NCBI RefSeq assembly: GCF_006088715.1
Contig: NZ_CP030772.1
Coordinates: forward strand, 620,001 to 684,000
Source of the DNA: Streptomyces sp. YIM 121038
GTDB lineage: Bacteria > Actinomycetota > Actinomycetes > Streptomycetales > Streptomycetaceae
Direction of reading: 5' to 3'
DNA: 64,000 nucleotides
Part shown: positions 18,400-27,617 of the stretch, in pieces
Layout of the letters: each line of letters starts with the position of its first letter
How positions within the stretch are numbered: the stretch's first letter is position 1
Program-made: the position numbers and the translations under genes
The notes under the pieces: model-generated
What the model was told of the DNA's origin: nothing
The model's input: only the letters and a program-made list of their open reading frames with translations
The model's database searches: none

Positions 18400-19260
18400 A
18401 TGGATCGTCGATCGGAATTGCGTGAGTTCCTGCGTTCACGACGGGCCCGGGTGCGGCCTCAGGACATAGGCATGAAGGGCTATGGCGTCCGCCGCCGGGT
18501 GCCAGGACTGCGCCGCGAGGAACTGGCGCAGCTCGCCGGTGTGAGCGTGGACTACTACATACGTCTGGAGCAGGGACGCGGCGGCAAGGTATCCATCGAG
18601 GTCCTCGACGCCATCGCCCTGGCACTGCAACTGGATGACACTGAGCGGCAGCACTTGCACTCCCTGGTGCACCACGGCAGCGGCACCACCAAGACGAAGG
18701 AGGGGTACGCCACACAGCAACAGCACGTCAGGCCCGGCCTGCGATGCATCCTCGACACTCTAGAAAATGCACCTGCTTATGTGGTCGGCCGACGCCTGCA
18801 AATCCTCGCCTGGAATGACCTGGCCCGCATACTCATCGCCGATTTCCCCAGCCTGCCGCTTGAGCGCCGCAACCTGGCACGCCTGACGTTCCTCGACGAG
18901 ACGGCACGGCAGCGGTACGTCAACTGGCAGAAGAAAGCCGATGACACGGTGGCGTTCCTTAGGGTCGACGCGGGCCGCCATCCACACGACGATGAAGTGG
19001 TGAAGCTGATCGCCGAACTCTCCGAAAAGAGTGAGGACTTCCGCCGGATGTGGGCAGACCATACCGTCCGAGACGAGACGCACGGCCACAAGCCCTTGTA
19101 CCACCCAGCCGTCGGCAAACTCGACCTGTCCTTTGAGACCTTCCGTATCCCCGACGACCCGGACCAGGCACTGACCGTCTACACTGCCGTACCCGGCTCA
19201 CCAGCCGCGAGCAGCTTGCGCGAACTGGCTGCAACCGCACAAGCCGGGGAGTGGGGGTAG
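18400..19260 (+). CDS. MmyB-type XRE-family transcriptional regulator
   Basis: 286 residues from ATG 18400. An in-frame upstream start at 18322 lies on the palindrome and is unlikely. The N-terminal helix-turn-helix is clear (GVRRRVPGLRREELAQLAGV, then VDYYIRLEQG). The rest is the MmyB ligand-binding domain (YVVGRRLQILAWNDLARIL; a final part with FRRMWADHTVRD), a PAS-like fold thought to sense a fatty-acid-like ligand. It is divergent from the RpiB/DJ-1 cluster, the usual arrangement for this family, so it probably controls that cluster and itself. Confidence 0.9.
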   Translation: MDRRSELREFLRSRRARVRPQDIGMKGYGVRRRVPGLRREELAQLAGVSVDYYIRLEQGRGGKVSIEVLDAIALALQLDDTERQHLHSLVHHGSGTTKTKEGYATQQQHVRPGLRCILDTLENAPAYVVGRRLQILAWNDLARILIADFPSLPLERRNLARLTFLDETARQRYVNWQKKADDTVAFLRVDAGRHPHDDEVVKLIAELSEKSEDFRRMWADHTVRDETHGHKPLYHPAVGKLDLSFETFRIPDDPDQALTVYTAVPGSPAASSLRELAATAQAGEWG

Positions 19261-19264
19261 GGCC

Positions 19265-19303
19265 CTACGACACCGACGCCCACACACCGGCACGGTGTCG
19301 TAG
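19265..19303 (+). terminator. Stem-loop terminator after the MmyB-type regulator
   Basis: CTACGACACCG and its perfect complement CGGTGTCGTAG, separated by 17 bases, start 4 bases after the stop codon. There is no long T tract, which is common in high-GC actinobacteria. Confidence 0.7.
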
Positions 19304-20462
19304 AACACGCCACCCTCGGGGCCGTGGACCACCCGCCATCGCTAACCTCGCGCTTTCACTTGGGGTGAGTGCGGTCACCGTGTTGTGAACGCGAAAGTGC
19401 CTCCTGACCAGGGACGATGAGACTTGTTGAGGGTCTCTGCTGTCTCGGTTGGAAGGCACTTTCTGCGTGAAGGCTATCGGTTCGCGTCCCAAGGTCCATG
19501 TCACGGCGGACGGTTCGGGGGTGGTCGGGCATGCCGGGGCACGCCTGCTCGTGGATCTCGCCGATGCGACGGGACTGACGGCGGCGTACTCGAGCGTGCT
19601 GGGTTCGCTGCGGCCACGCGGGACCGGCCACGATCCCGGCCGGGTCGCCGTGGACCTTGCGGTGATGATCGCCGACGGCGGCGAGACGATCACCGATCTC
19701 GCGGTACTGCGGGACCAGGGCGAGGTGTTCGGACCGGTGGCGTCCACAGCCACCGCCTGGCGGCTGCTCGCCCAAATCGACGACAAGGTGCTCACCCGGG
19801 TGCGGACAGCTCGCGCCCAGGCCCGGGAGATAGCCTGGCTGCAGGCCGCCGAGAGCGGCGAAGGCATTCCCACAGTACGAGCCGGCGGACGCGAGGTGCC
19901 CGGTCTCGTGCTGGACCTCGATGCCACCCTGGTGACCTGCCATTCCGAGAAGCAGGACACCGCGCCGGCATACAAGGGCGGCTTCGGCTACCACCCGCTG
20001 CTGTGCTTCCCGGCCAGCACCCGCGGTGCCCTGGCCGGACGACTGCGTCCCGGAAACGCCGGGGCGAACACCGCGAGCGATCACATCACCGTGCTCGACG
20101 ATGCCCTCGCTCAGCTCCCCGACGCCCACCGGCACGGCACCGACATCCTGATCCGCACCGACAGCGCCGGATGCTCCAAGCTGTTCCTCGCGCACATCCG
20201 TGACCTGCGCGAGCGCGGGATACGTACGTTCTTTTCGGTTGGCCATGCCGTCACCGAGCCCATCCGCAGGGCGATTCGCGCTGTTCCCGACCGGTTGTGG
20301 CATCCGGCCCTCGACCAGGACGGCAGCCTGCGCGAGGGCGCCGAGGCCGCCGAGCTGACCGGCATGGTCAGCCTGGTGGGCTATCCGGCCGGAACCCGGA
20401 TCATCGTGCGCCGTGAACGCCCGCACCCCGGCGCCCAGCTCTCCTTGCTCGACACCGTCGAG

Positions 20463-21842
20463 TAGGACTTTGTTAGGTGGGTTGGCGTAGTTCGGGGTTG
20501 GTTGTTGGCTGGGGGTATGACTCCGGAGGAGCTTGCCGGGTGCCGGGACCGGTTGGAGGAGTTCGCGGCGGAGGTGTTCGCTCCGCTGGTGCGGTCGGAC
20601 CAGCGGGCCAAGGGCGGGTTGTATCTGCGGGGCCTGCTGCTGGACGGGCGGCGCAAGTCGATGCAGCCGATGGCCCGCCGCCTCGGTGTTGATCACCAGC
20701 GGTTGCAGCAGTTCGTCACGTCGTCGACCTGGCTGGCCGCTGTGGTTCAGCGGCGGCTGGCCAGGCGGGCGGTGGCCGCGGTCTGTCCGGAAGTGTGGGT
20801 GGTGGATGACACCGCCTTCCCCAAGGATGGTGATCACTCGCCGGCGGTGGCAGTGCAGTACTGCGGCACGCTGGGCAAGAAGGCCAACTGCCAGGTCGCG
20901 GTGAGCGTGCACGCGGCCACCGATGCCGCTTCCTGCCCGCTGGCCTGGCGGCTGTTCGTGCCTGCGTGCTGGGACGGGCCAGCGGCCGCCGAGCGGCGCC
21001 GGCGCTGCCGGATCCCGCCCATGGTGCGTCACCGGCCCAAGTGGCAGCTGGCGCTGGACATGCTGGATGACCTGGCCGGGACCGGACTGCGGCCGCCAGT
21101 GGTGACCGCGGATGCCGCCTACGGCAGCAACGCCGCCTTCCGCACCGGGCTGGAGGAACGGCACCTGGCCTACGTGCTCCAGGTCAAAGGCGAGCTGACG
21201 GCCTATGCGGCGGACGCCCAGCCGGTGACACCGCCCTATGGCGGGCGGAGACCACGCCCGCTGTCCCGCTACCGCACCCGTCCGCTCAGCCTGCGCGGCC
21301 ATGTGCTGACCGCCGGCCGCCGCCAGGCCGTCACCATCACCTGGCGCCACGGCTCCAAAGACCGTATGCGGTCCCGGTTCGTACTCCTTCGCGTCCGCCC
21401 GGCCGGGCGCCGCCCCCGGCCCGCCGCCGACGGCACCCTCTCCCTGCGCTGGCTGATCGCCCAGTGGCCCCCGGACGCCGACGAGCCGGTCAGGTACTGG
21501 CTGTCCAACCTGCCCGCCGACCTCCCGCCCAGTGTCCTGGTCCGGCTGGCCAAGACACGCTGGCGCATCGAGCACGACTACCGCGAACTGAAGACCGCCC
21601 TAGGTCTGGACCACTTCGAAGGCCGCAGCTGGAACGGCTGGCACCGCCACGTCACCCTCGTGACCGCCGCCCACCTCTTCCTGACCGAACAGCGCACCGA
21701 CCCAAAAGCCCCTGCCAGGGCCTGACCCTCTACCAGGCCCTCGACCTCCTCCAGCACCTCCTCGCGACCTGGAACGGCCGCTGCCCCACCTGCAACCAAC
21801 CCGCCCCCTGGCAGCCCTACGACACCACCTAACAAAGTCCTA
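20463..21842 (+). mobile_element. IS701-family element inserted in the IS1380 transposase gene
   Basis: The termini are TAGGACTTTGTTAGGTGG and its exact complement, flanked on both sides by CGAG (20459-20462 and 21843-21846), a 4-bp target duplication. Length is 1380 bp with one transposase gene. Confidence 0.93.
20502..21725 (+). CDS. IS701-family transposase
   Basis: 407 residues. DDE landmarks: VWVVDDTAFPKDGDHS (first Asp), VTADAAYGSNAAFR (second Asp) and RLAKTRWRIEHDYRELKTAL with the catalytic Glu. The C-terminus ends early as TDPKAPARA. In the -1 frame a further tail follows (LTLYQALDLLQHLLATWNG), a pattern repeated in the other IS701 elements of this window. The core is intact, so it may be active. 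Confidence 0.9.
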   Translation: MLAGGMTPEELAGCRDRLEEFAAEVFAPLVRSDQRAKGGLYLRGLLLDGRRKSMQPMARRLGVDHQRLQQFVTSSTWLAAVVQRRLARRAVAAVCPEVWVVDDTAFPKDGDHSPAVAVQYCGTLGKKANCQVAVSVHAATDAASCPLAWRLFVPACWDGPAAAERRRRCRIPPMVRHRPKWQLALDMLDDLAGTGLRPPVVTADAAYGSNAAFRTGLEERHLAYVLQVKGELTAYAADAQPVTPPYGGRRPRPLSRYRTRPLSLRGHVLTAGRRQAVTITWRHGSKDRMRSRFVLLRVRPAGRRPRPAADGTLSLRWLIAQWPPDADEPVRYWLSNLPADLPPSVLVRLAKTRWRIEHDYRELKTALGLDHFEGRSWNGWHRHVTLVTAAHLFLTEQRTDPKAPARA

Positions 21843-22389
21843 CGAGGGCCTGCGCCACCAGGTCTTCCTCACCGACACCCCCGTCGCGGGGAGTGGACCG
21901 GCCCAGTTCCCGGAAGTACGCCACCGCGGACATGCCACCGTGGAGGATCGCATCCGCTGCGGGAAGGACACCGGCCTCGGCCGTTTTCCCTCCCGCCAGT
22001 TCAACATCAACACCGCCTGGCTCGAACTGTCCCTGGCCGCCGGCGACCTGATCGCCTGGACACAGCTCCTGCTGCTGGACGGCGAACTGGCCACCGCCGA
22101 GCCGAAGCGACTCCGCTACCAGTTCCTCCACCTCGCCGCCCGCCCCACCCGCAGCTGCCGCCGTCTCCGCCTGCGGATCTCCGCGACCTGGTCCTGGCGA
22201 AATGAACTGGCCGACGCCTTCCATCGGCTCGCCGCCCTGCCCCGACCCGCCGGCTGAACGGTGCACCCCTGACCGCCCACGACCTCAAGGATCTCGAAGA
22301 CCCGGCCACCGCGCCGGAACTCAGCCATGCCCCACGGCCCGAACTCATCGGGGCCACCCACAAATTAACGATCAGCAGCACCCCACCAC

Positions 22390-22666
22390 CCCAAGTGAAA
22401 GAGCCAGGCTAGCCCTGCGTGATGCGGCGCCCCGGCATGCGGCCATCCTGCGCCGACAGGTCGGCAACCCCCACCTCACCGAGCCGGAGGCCACACAGAT
22501 TCGCGAGATCCTCACCGTCACTGGAGTCCGCAAACACGTCGAGCACATGATCAGCCAACGGCGCGAGCAAGTCCTGCGACTGCTCACCACGTCGCACACC
22601 CTCCGCCCTGACGCCCAGCAGGCCCTGCGCAAGCTGGCCGACATCACGACCAGACGGACCTCATGA
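22390..22666 (+). pseudogene. Polyprenyl synthase 3' fragment
   Basis: About 90 codons reading SERARLALRDAAPRHAAIL, VGNPHLTEPEATQIREIL, VEHMISQRREQVLRLL, ending KLADITTRRTS. This matches the C-terminal segment of the polyprenyl synthase at 54-55 kb (EAAPRHAAILRRQIGNPQL) with many substitutions, so it comes from a diverged second copy. The 5' two thirds of the gene are missing; the fragment follows IS1380 debris. Confidence 0.8.
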
Positions 22667-22795
22667 GCACCCCCGTCGGCTCCACCCACAGGCAGATGCT
22701 GCTGGCCACGCCGCACCCACCTGCGCCGACGTCGTCCACGCCATCACCGCCGTCGAGAAGGCCCTGGGAGACCTACGGCCCACCCATCTACATGC
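22664..22795 (+). pseudogene. ispH: ispH (lytB) 5' fragment with frameshifts
   Basis: The ATG overlaps the stop of the polyprenyl synthase fragment as ATGA. Blocks in three frames rebuild the N-terminus of 4-hydroxy-3-methylbut-2-enyl diphosphate reductase: RQMLLATP, then CADVVHAITAVEKAL (normally CAGVxRAVxxVEKAL, containing the first Fe-S Cys), then ETYGPPIYMRH. The rest of the gene is gone. Order and coupling show that the ancestral operon continued from polyprenyl synthase into ispH. Confidence 0.7.
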
Positions 22796-22972
22796 GCCAC
22801 GTTCCCGAACCTTCTGTCCCCACCGAGCGATGACATCTGCAGTCGTATCGCTGACACACCCTTCCGCGCGACATTGCCTGACCTTGAGAGCTCCGTCACC
22901 CGGCAACAGAGGCGGTCTGGACATCGGCGTCCGGTCCTCCCCCCTCCCCGACACATGTGAGGGCGCCCCACG

Positions 22973-25714
22973 TCACGAATCGCACAGCAGTTTCGGCCGC
23001 AGGCCAGGCTTGGGATGCCGAGTTGGCAGAGACCAGTTCATCACCGCGCGTACCCGGTCGGCCTGCACCTCATACGGGTCCGCCTCTGCTTCCAACTCGA
23101 GGGCTCGCGCCCGGGTAGCGCGGACCTCGTGGAGGTGCTGTTCGAGAAGGTGGTGCGCAGTCTTCCACCGAGCGGTCTCGGAGGCTTCCCAGGCTGCTTC
23201 TTTGGCCGCTTCCCAACTGCCGTGGTTGTGGCGGCAGCGCATCTCGGCCGCGAAGACGCGTTCGGCCTCTCTACCCGCAGTGTCCCCGGTGGCTAGGCAG
23301 TGGAGCGCCTTTTCACGCACGGCATGTAGCTGGGATTGGATAGCCAACCGCTCGGCCAGGTCCAGGGCCTCGGATTCGTTTGTGCCCGCATGGCGCAGGT
23401 CCCGTAGCACTTGCTCAACCGCTTGTTGTAGGTCCCCTCTAGTCTGCTCGGCGAACTGCTGAGCCTGTTCCTTGGACGAACGGCCCCAGGTCGCCACCGC
23501 AATGTCGACGGCCTCGTCCTTGAACGCCAGGAGCTGACGTCCATCACGGCATCTCCCACAGAGTCCTGCCGACTGAGGATGCCCGCAGTCGACACAAGGC
23601 TGAGCTTTCGAGACGGTGAAGCGGCCCTGAAGCTTGGCATCGTGTTCGGCTGCGGCGGCCGCTGTGGTTTCCCGCATGCGGATGGTCCGCGCGTGCCGGG
23701 CGGCGGTTGCTTTAGCCTCACGCAGCCACAGCGCACGCAATTCGCTGTCCCTGACGGCCTTGGGCACATCCCCGTCGCCGTGGACAGGTACCGATGCCAG
23801 CTGTGCGGCGCGCGCGCGCAGGGTACGCCTGTCGAGGATGTGCAGATTACAGGCCTGGCAGTCGGCCCGGGAGTCCATCCGGCGTCCGTCATCGCAGCGG
23901 GACTCCAGGCACACCGACCGGCGAGGCAGGGCACGGCTCATCAACCACCCCACAGGGTCGGTGATCTGGATATGCCCCTGCTCGGCGAGGCGGCGCTTGA
24001 GCCGCTCCCGCAGCACTCCTTCGGCATCCGCGTCCGGGCCGCATACGCTGAGGACCTCGCAGAGATGGCGTCGGACAGCCTTGATGAGCATCCTTCGAGC
24101 ACCCACGCGGTCGACACGGCCCCAGACCATGGCTACCGGCTCCAGCACATTCTCCAGGCCAGTAGGAAGCGGCGCCCACACCCGCGGCGGGCCTCCAGTG
24201 ACAGAACGCCAGGAGTCCAACGCTTTCGCCGCAGTGGCCAGCCCCGTCTCCACTCCCCCGTCAGATGCCTCGCGGTTTTCCCCGCGCAGCGGGCCTCCAG
24301 TGTCGGGAGCTGCCAGTACTGGGGAAGCGGCTGAACCCAACTGATTCTCGCGAGCGCTCGTGCGTCCCCGCAATGACGAGCAACCCCCAACGGCAAAGCC
24401 GGAAAAACTTCCCATGGAGCGCGCAAGAATCGCAGAGGGAGTAACCCCAGGTGCGTGGTCCGTGTGGAGATGCGCACTGGTTTCTGCCAACGAACTATCC
24501 GCAAAAATGGCTTTGACCTGCTGTGATGCATCAGAGTCAGGGCCCAGTAGCGGGGTTTGATCTCCACATGCACTACCGGTCTGTTCCACCTCAGCCGTCA
24601 CATCCTCAAACGAAAGCTGCGCCCACCCCTCCCCCTCGAGCGCCATCTCGTCGCCCGTGTCCTGGAAGCCAGTAGCATCTGCGCACCGAGTGCATGACGA
24701 TGCCCGCGAAGGTGCTGTGCCCTCCCCTGTGGGGGGCTCCTGTGGCACTGACGTCTCGTCAACTCGCCGACGTGCACGATCGAAGGCCTCCCGCACTGTG
24801 GGGATCACCAGGCGCTGCTCGCCGTGGACCCCAGGCCGGTCCCATGCCAGCACGCCAGAATCCAGTAGTCGCTGTAGCACCGCAGCACCAACCTCGGGCG
24901 GACGGCGCAGCAGCCGCGCCACGGTGACCTCGGCACGGCTGTATCCGGCGGGCAGGCGACCGGGAGCCATGCGGACCCGCCCATCCTGACGGCCCTCGAG
25001 AACGAGCAGCAGCATCGCCAGCCGGTCCGATGCCGAGCCCTTTGCCGGCCGATGGACAGCCATGAAGCCCGCAGGCGTCGCCTCCTTGTCCTTGGGGTTC
25101 CAGCCGGGGCAGAACACTGCCTCACAGAGACTGAGCATGGTGGCCAGTTCCCGGCGCATCAGCACAGACAACGGCGTCACAGCTGCGGAGGCGCGGGCCT
25201 CACGCAAGGGCAGCAGCTCCAACCGCAAACGCTCGACCCGACCCGTCGGACCTCGCTTGACCTCGCAGGTGAGAGCCTCATTGCCTCGCACGCGGGGAAC
25301 GACGGTGTGCGCGACGTGGGAGAGCCCGTAGCCGAGCCACCCGCCGAGGTCCCGCTGCGACATCATCACGACCGCGGACGAGACCGGAGCCTTGGCCAAC
25401 AGCACTACACAGACCAAGCGGACGAGATCACAGGCTTCTGCCAGGCGTGAGTCATCCAGAAGGGAGCGCACGGCAGACCGAAGAGCTGTACGCATGCTGC
25501 GAGTGAGCAGCAGTGCCTCGTCTGAGGCACGAACAGTGGACGGGAGGCTGGCTGTACCTGTGCGGGAATGGAAACGGGAAGGGCCATGAGGTGCGGCGCG
25601 GGGTGAAGTTGTGGCTGGCGTGCTCGTCTGACCTGAATCAGGCATAAGTGAACCAGCCCTCTGACGGGTAGCTATGATCTGCTCCTGTCGAGGAGGTGAA
25701 AGGGAAACCCTCAT
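22973..25714 (-). CDS. Large plasmid-type protein with winged-helix region and zinc finger
   Basis: 913 residues, not assigned to a named family. Residues about 90-320 look like paired winged-helix domains (SQRDLGGWLGYGLSHVAHTV; SRAEVTVARLLRRPPEVGAA). A low-complexity linker (340-500) follows, then a domain with a Cys/His-rich stretch (ESRCDDGRRMDSRADCQACN). A treble-clef-like CVDCGHPQSAGLCGRC comes next, then long charged helices to the end. Very large DNA-binding proteins of this type are seen on Streptomyces linear plasmids, so a replication or maintenance role is possible. The start is uncertain: MRVSLSPPRQ has no good ribosome-binding site, and MPDSGQTS at about residue 24 is an alternative. 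Confidence 0.75.
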   Translation of the reverse strand: MRVSLSPPRQEQIIATRQRAGSLMPDSGQTSTPATTSPRAAPHGPSRFHSRTGTASLPSTVRASDEALLLTRSMRTALRSAVRSLLDDSRLAEACDLVRLVCVVLLAKAPVSSAVVMMSQRDLGGWLGYGLSHVAHTVVPRVRGNEALTCEVKRGPTGRVERLRLELLPLREARASAAVTPLSVLMRRELATMLSLCEAVFCPGWNPKDKEATPAGFMAVHRPAKGSASDRLAMLLLVLEGRQDGRVRMAPGRLPAGYSRAEVTVARLLRRPPEVGAAVLQRLLDSGVLAWDRPGVHGEQRLVIPTVREAFDRARRRVDETSVPQEPPTGEGTAPSRASSCTRCADATGFQDTGDEMALEGEGWAQLSFEDVTAEVEQTGSACGDQTPLLGPDSDASQQVKAIFADSSLAETSAHLHTDHAPGVTPSAILARSMGSFSGFAVGGCSSLRGRTSARENQLGSAASPVLAAPDTGGPLRGENREASDGGVETGLATAAKALDSWRSVTGGPPRVWAPLPTGLENVLEPVAMVWGRVDRVGARRMLIKAVRRHLCEVLSVCGPDADAEGVLRERLKRRLAEQGHIQITDPVGWLMSRALPRRSVCLESRCDDGRRMDSRADCQACNLHILDRRTLRARAAQLASVPVHGDGDVPKAVRDSELRALWLREAKATAARHARTIRMRETTAAAAAEHDAKLQGRFTVSKAQPCVDCGHPQSAGLCGRCRDGRQLLAFKDEAVDIAVATWGRSSKEQAQQFAEQTRGDLQQAVEQVLRDLRHAGTNESEALDLAERLAIQSQLHAVREKALHCLATGDTAGREAERVFAAEMRCRHNHGSWEAAKEAAWEASETARWKTAHHLLEQHLHEVRATRARALELEAEADPYEVQADRVRAVMNWSLPTRHPKPGLRPKLLCDS

Positions 25715-26254
25715 CGCCGACTGGCTCTGCCTGTAGGAGGTAGGGAAGTCAGCCGTGCGACGGTATTTAGCTAGGTGTTAGAGGGTTCACCTCTTTCTGG
25801 ACAACGTGGGTGGTCTGGGACTGGGGGTCCCAGGCGCTCCGCATGCGATGGAGTTTGCGTCGCCGACCACACGGAGAGCGCGAGCATCCCCCGTCAGCAG
25901 CGGTCGGCGAGGGCTCATGAGACAAGCCCAGGAGCTGTGATGAGCTCCCGGGCTGCCGAGGGGTGGGCGTGCCAGCCTGTTCGGAGAGCACGGTATGTGC
26001 GGGGCGGGCTCACCAGGCTTGGATCAAACGATGCGGGGAACCCTGTGTGAGTTCCATCACGTGTTGGTGATGACAGCATGGGCTACCAGTTCCGGTGCGT
26101 CGTGATGGGCAAAACACATCGAGCCGGGACCCCTGGGCGTAGAGACGTCTCGGCTGGATGGCTGGTAACCTCAAGGTGGCGAGAGAGGCTACTTGGCCTT
26201 TTCGAGACGGCACCCACTCTGTTTGCGGCAGGTATGTGGGTGCCGTTCTGTTTT
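25715..26254. other. Intergenic region between two plasmid genes
   Basis: About 540 bp without a supported gene. It contains an inverted repeat CTGGGAC-TGGGG-GTCCCAG at 25817-25835 and a strong stem-loop at 26207-26246 (listed separately). It could hold the promoter of the 913-residue protein or a replication region, but I see no clear iteron array here. Confidence 0.4.
26207..26246 (+). terminator. Strong stem-loop with T-rich 3' flank
   Basis: ACGGCACCCAC and its perfect complement GTGGGTGCCGT enclose an 18-base loop and are followed on the plus strand by TCTGTTTTC. It lies 9 bp beyond the stop of the minus-strand HTH gene and may serve it, but the T-rich side suits plus-strand transcription, where no protein gene precedes it. 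Confidence 0.65.
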
Positions 26255-26764
26255 CTATGCGGCTATGTGCCCCTCCTCTTCGAACGGCGACGAGAGGCGT
26301 GCCTGAAGGTCGGCATGCCAGGCCCCGACTGGCAGGACATCAACTGCGCACTGCTGCTCCAGAGCCTGCTCGCTGAGATGGAGCAACTCATAGTCCTGTT
26401 GGATCAGGTAAGCGGACTCAGGAAAGGCCACCAAGCGAGTTCGGGGGTGCACCTCGACGTCCGTGCTGGGGTCATCGGCTGCGATGAGTAGCTCCATCAC
26501 GACGCGAACGGCGTCCCAGTCACGCTGGAAGGCAGTATTGGTTCTTTCGCCCTGCTGGGTATCCCGGTTTGTCGAGCGTGTCGCCCCGAGTGCCGCGGCC
26601 ACTCGGGCAACGACGACATCGTTCGGACGAAGCTGATTCGCGTCGGGTAGCAGGCCAATACGAGCCAAGTTCTTGAGTGTGCCTGCGCTGACGCCAGACC
26701 ACTCGGACACGGTTCGCTGGGACATGGTCCCGTTTCGGCGCACGGGCGAGCGTCGTGGTGACAC
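26255..26764 (-). CDS. Small HTH DNA-binding protein, plasmid-associated
   Basis: 169 residues from a GTG start 7 bases after GGGAGG. Residues about 14-55 form a MerR-like winged helix (SQRTVSEWSGVSAGTLKNLA, RIGLLPDANQLRPNDVVVARV). The remainder is helical and acidic without a known domain. It is on the same strand as and upstream of the 913-residue protein, so the two may be part of one maintenance locus. Function not recognised. Confidence 0.7.
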   Translation of the reverse strand: MSPRRSPVRRNGTMSQRTVSEWSGVSAGTLKNLARIGLLPDANQLRPNDVVVARVAAALGATRSTNRDTQQGERTNTAFQRDWDAVRVVMELLIAADDPSTDVEVHPRTRLVAFPESAYLIQQDYELLHLSEQALEQQCAVDVLPVGAWHADLQARLSSPFEEEGHIAA

Positions 26765-27617
26765 CTGAACCTCCCTCGGTGTGCAGAGAATCGTTCCGAT
26801 ATGAGCGCAGCACGAGCGTACTCAACCCACACCGCGAATCATACGACCCTCGTGCACCTTCGCTGCAAAACGCCCCTTGCTCCGCGTGTCGACTCTCTGG
26901 ACGGGCGCGCCGAGTTCAAACCTGACGAGAAGGCATTGATGCAGGTAGGCGAGGTGGAGCACAAGTGTTGCTGGCCTAGGTGCGGTGATTGCCTCGGAGT
27001 CGGCTCGGCCAGGAAACCAGCTCGCGATGACGAAGGTTTGAGCAGGGTGCACGAGGGTCGCGCAGCGCCAACGGCAACAGTGGGGCGTTGGCTTCGTGAA
27101 GCGCGGCAAGATGCCGCGAAGCGTCAAGCCGCGAGCCGCGCCCTGAGGAGAAGCGCCGCAGCCCGCAGTCTTACTGCAGCGTGGACGTGGACAGAGGGGG
27201 CGCGGAAGGCTGCCGTGTCCTCGTGTTCTCTCGCGTGTCCCGACGTGTAGCCCGCATTGCGCAATTGTGAACACAGGATGGGGGAAGGTCATTTGAAGTC
27301 GGTGGATCTTTTGTGGAGTTGACCGCTGAACGCAAGATCGGTCCCCTCGGCCTAGCGTGTGAAATGACAACCAGCACACGCTCGTTCGTGGGCCGATGCG
27401 TTTCCACCGTACTGTCGGGCTGAGTCCGCATCAGCTGCCGTTGCTCATCGGTCGGGTGGAACGAGGACTCCCGGGCGGGGACGGGTTGACAGGCCGTCAA
27501 TGCCCTCGCGCTGTGGGGATCTTTCGAGTGGCCAGTTCCATCGTGGGGTCGGTGAGCTACCCCGGCGGTGTGGACACTCTGATAATCGGATCTTGTGGTC
27601 CGAGGAAGGGTGTCCTA
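26765..27617. other. Non-coding stretch with CGTGTCC repeats
   Basis: About 850 bp. ORFs exist on both strands but none shows a domain or good initiation signals. It holds the repeat cluster at 27214-27250 and, to its right, a region (GTGAACACAGGATGGGGGAAG onward) that resembles sequence near the par locus only in its repeats. The right end includes the left terminus of an IS3 element. Confidence 0.45.
27214..27250 (+). repeat. Iterated CGTGTCC motifs, cluster A
   Basis: CGTGTCC at 27214 and 27234, CGTGTTC at 27222 and CGTGTAG at 27244: four copies at 8-12 bp spacing in the same orientation. The motif recurs at 33957-33995 next to parA and, inverted, at 34397-34411. Candidate binding array for a plasmid protein such as the ParB-like or HTH protein. 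Confidence 0.6.

Larger units (their letters stand above)
19449..22256 (+). pseudogene. IS1380-family transposase split by an IS701 element
   Basis: The 5' part (to 20462) reads VHVTADGSGVVGHAGARLL, GLVLDLDATLVTCHSEKQDT and TDILIRTDSAGCSKLFLAHI, the DDE core of IS1380 transposases. It stops where an IS701 element enters at 20463. The reading frame resumes after 21842 with EGLRHQVFLTDTPVAGSG and FNINTAWLELSLAAGDLIAW to a stop at 22256. Removing the insert and one copy of CGAG restores one ORF of about 470 codons. Start is TTG 19449 or, more likely, GTG 19467. An inverted repeat (GAAAGTGCCT at 19393, AGGCACTTTC at 19454) lies just before the gene, probably part of the IS end. Confidence 0.9.

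Noticed and set aside
19356..21575. 739-codon minus-strand ORF
   Set aside because: Antisense to both the IS1380 and IS701 transposases; Gly/Arg/Gln-rich with no domain.
26801..27379. Overlapping ORFs of 149 and 185 codons on opposite strands
   Set aside because: No domain, poor initiation signals, and they cover the repeat cluster; treated as non-coding.
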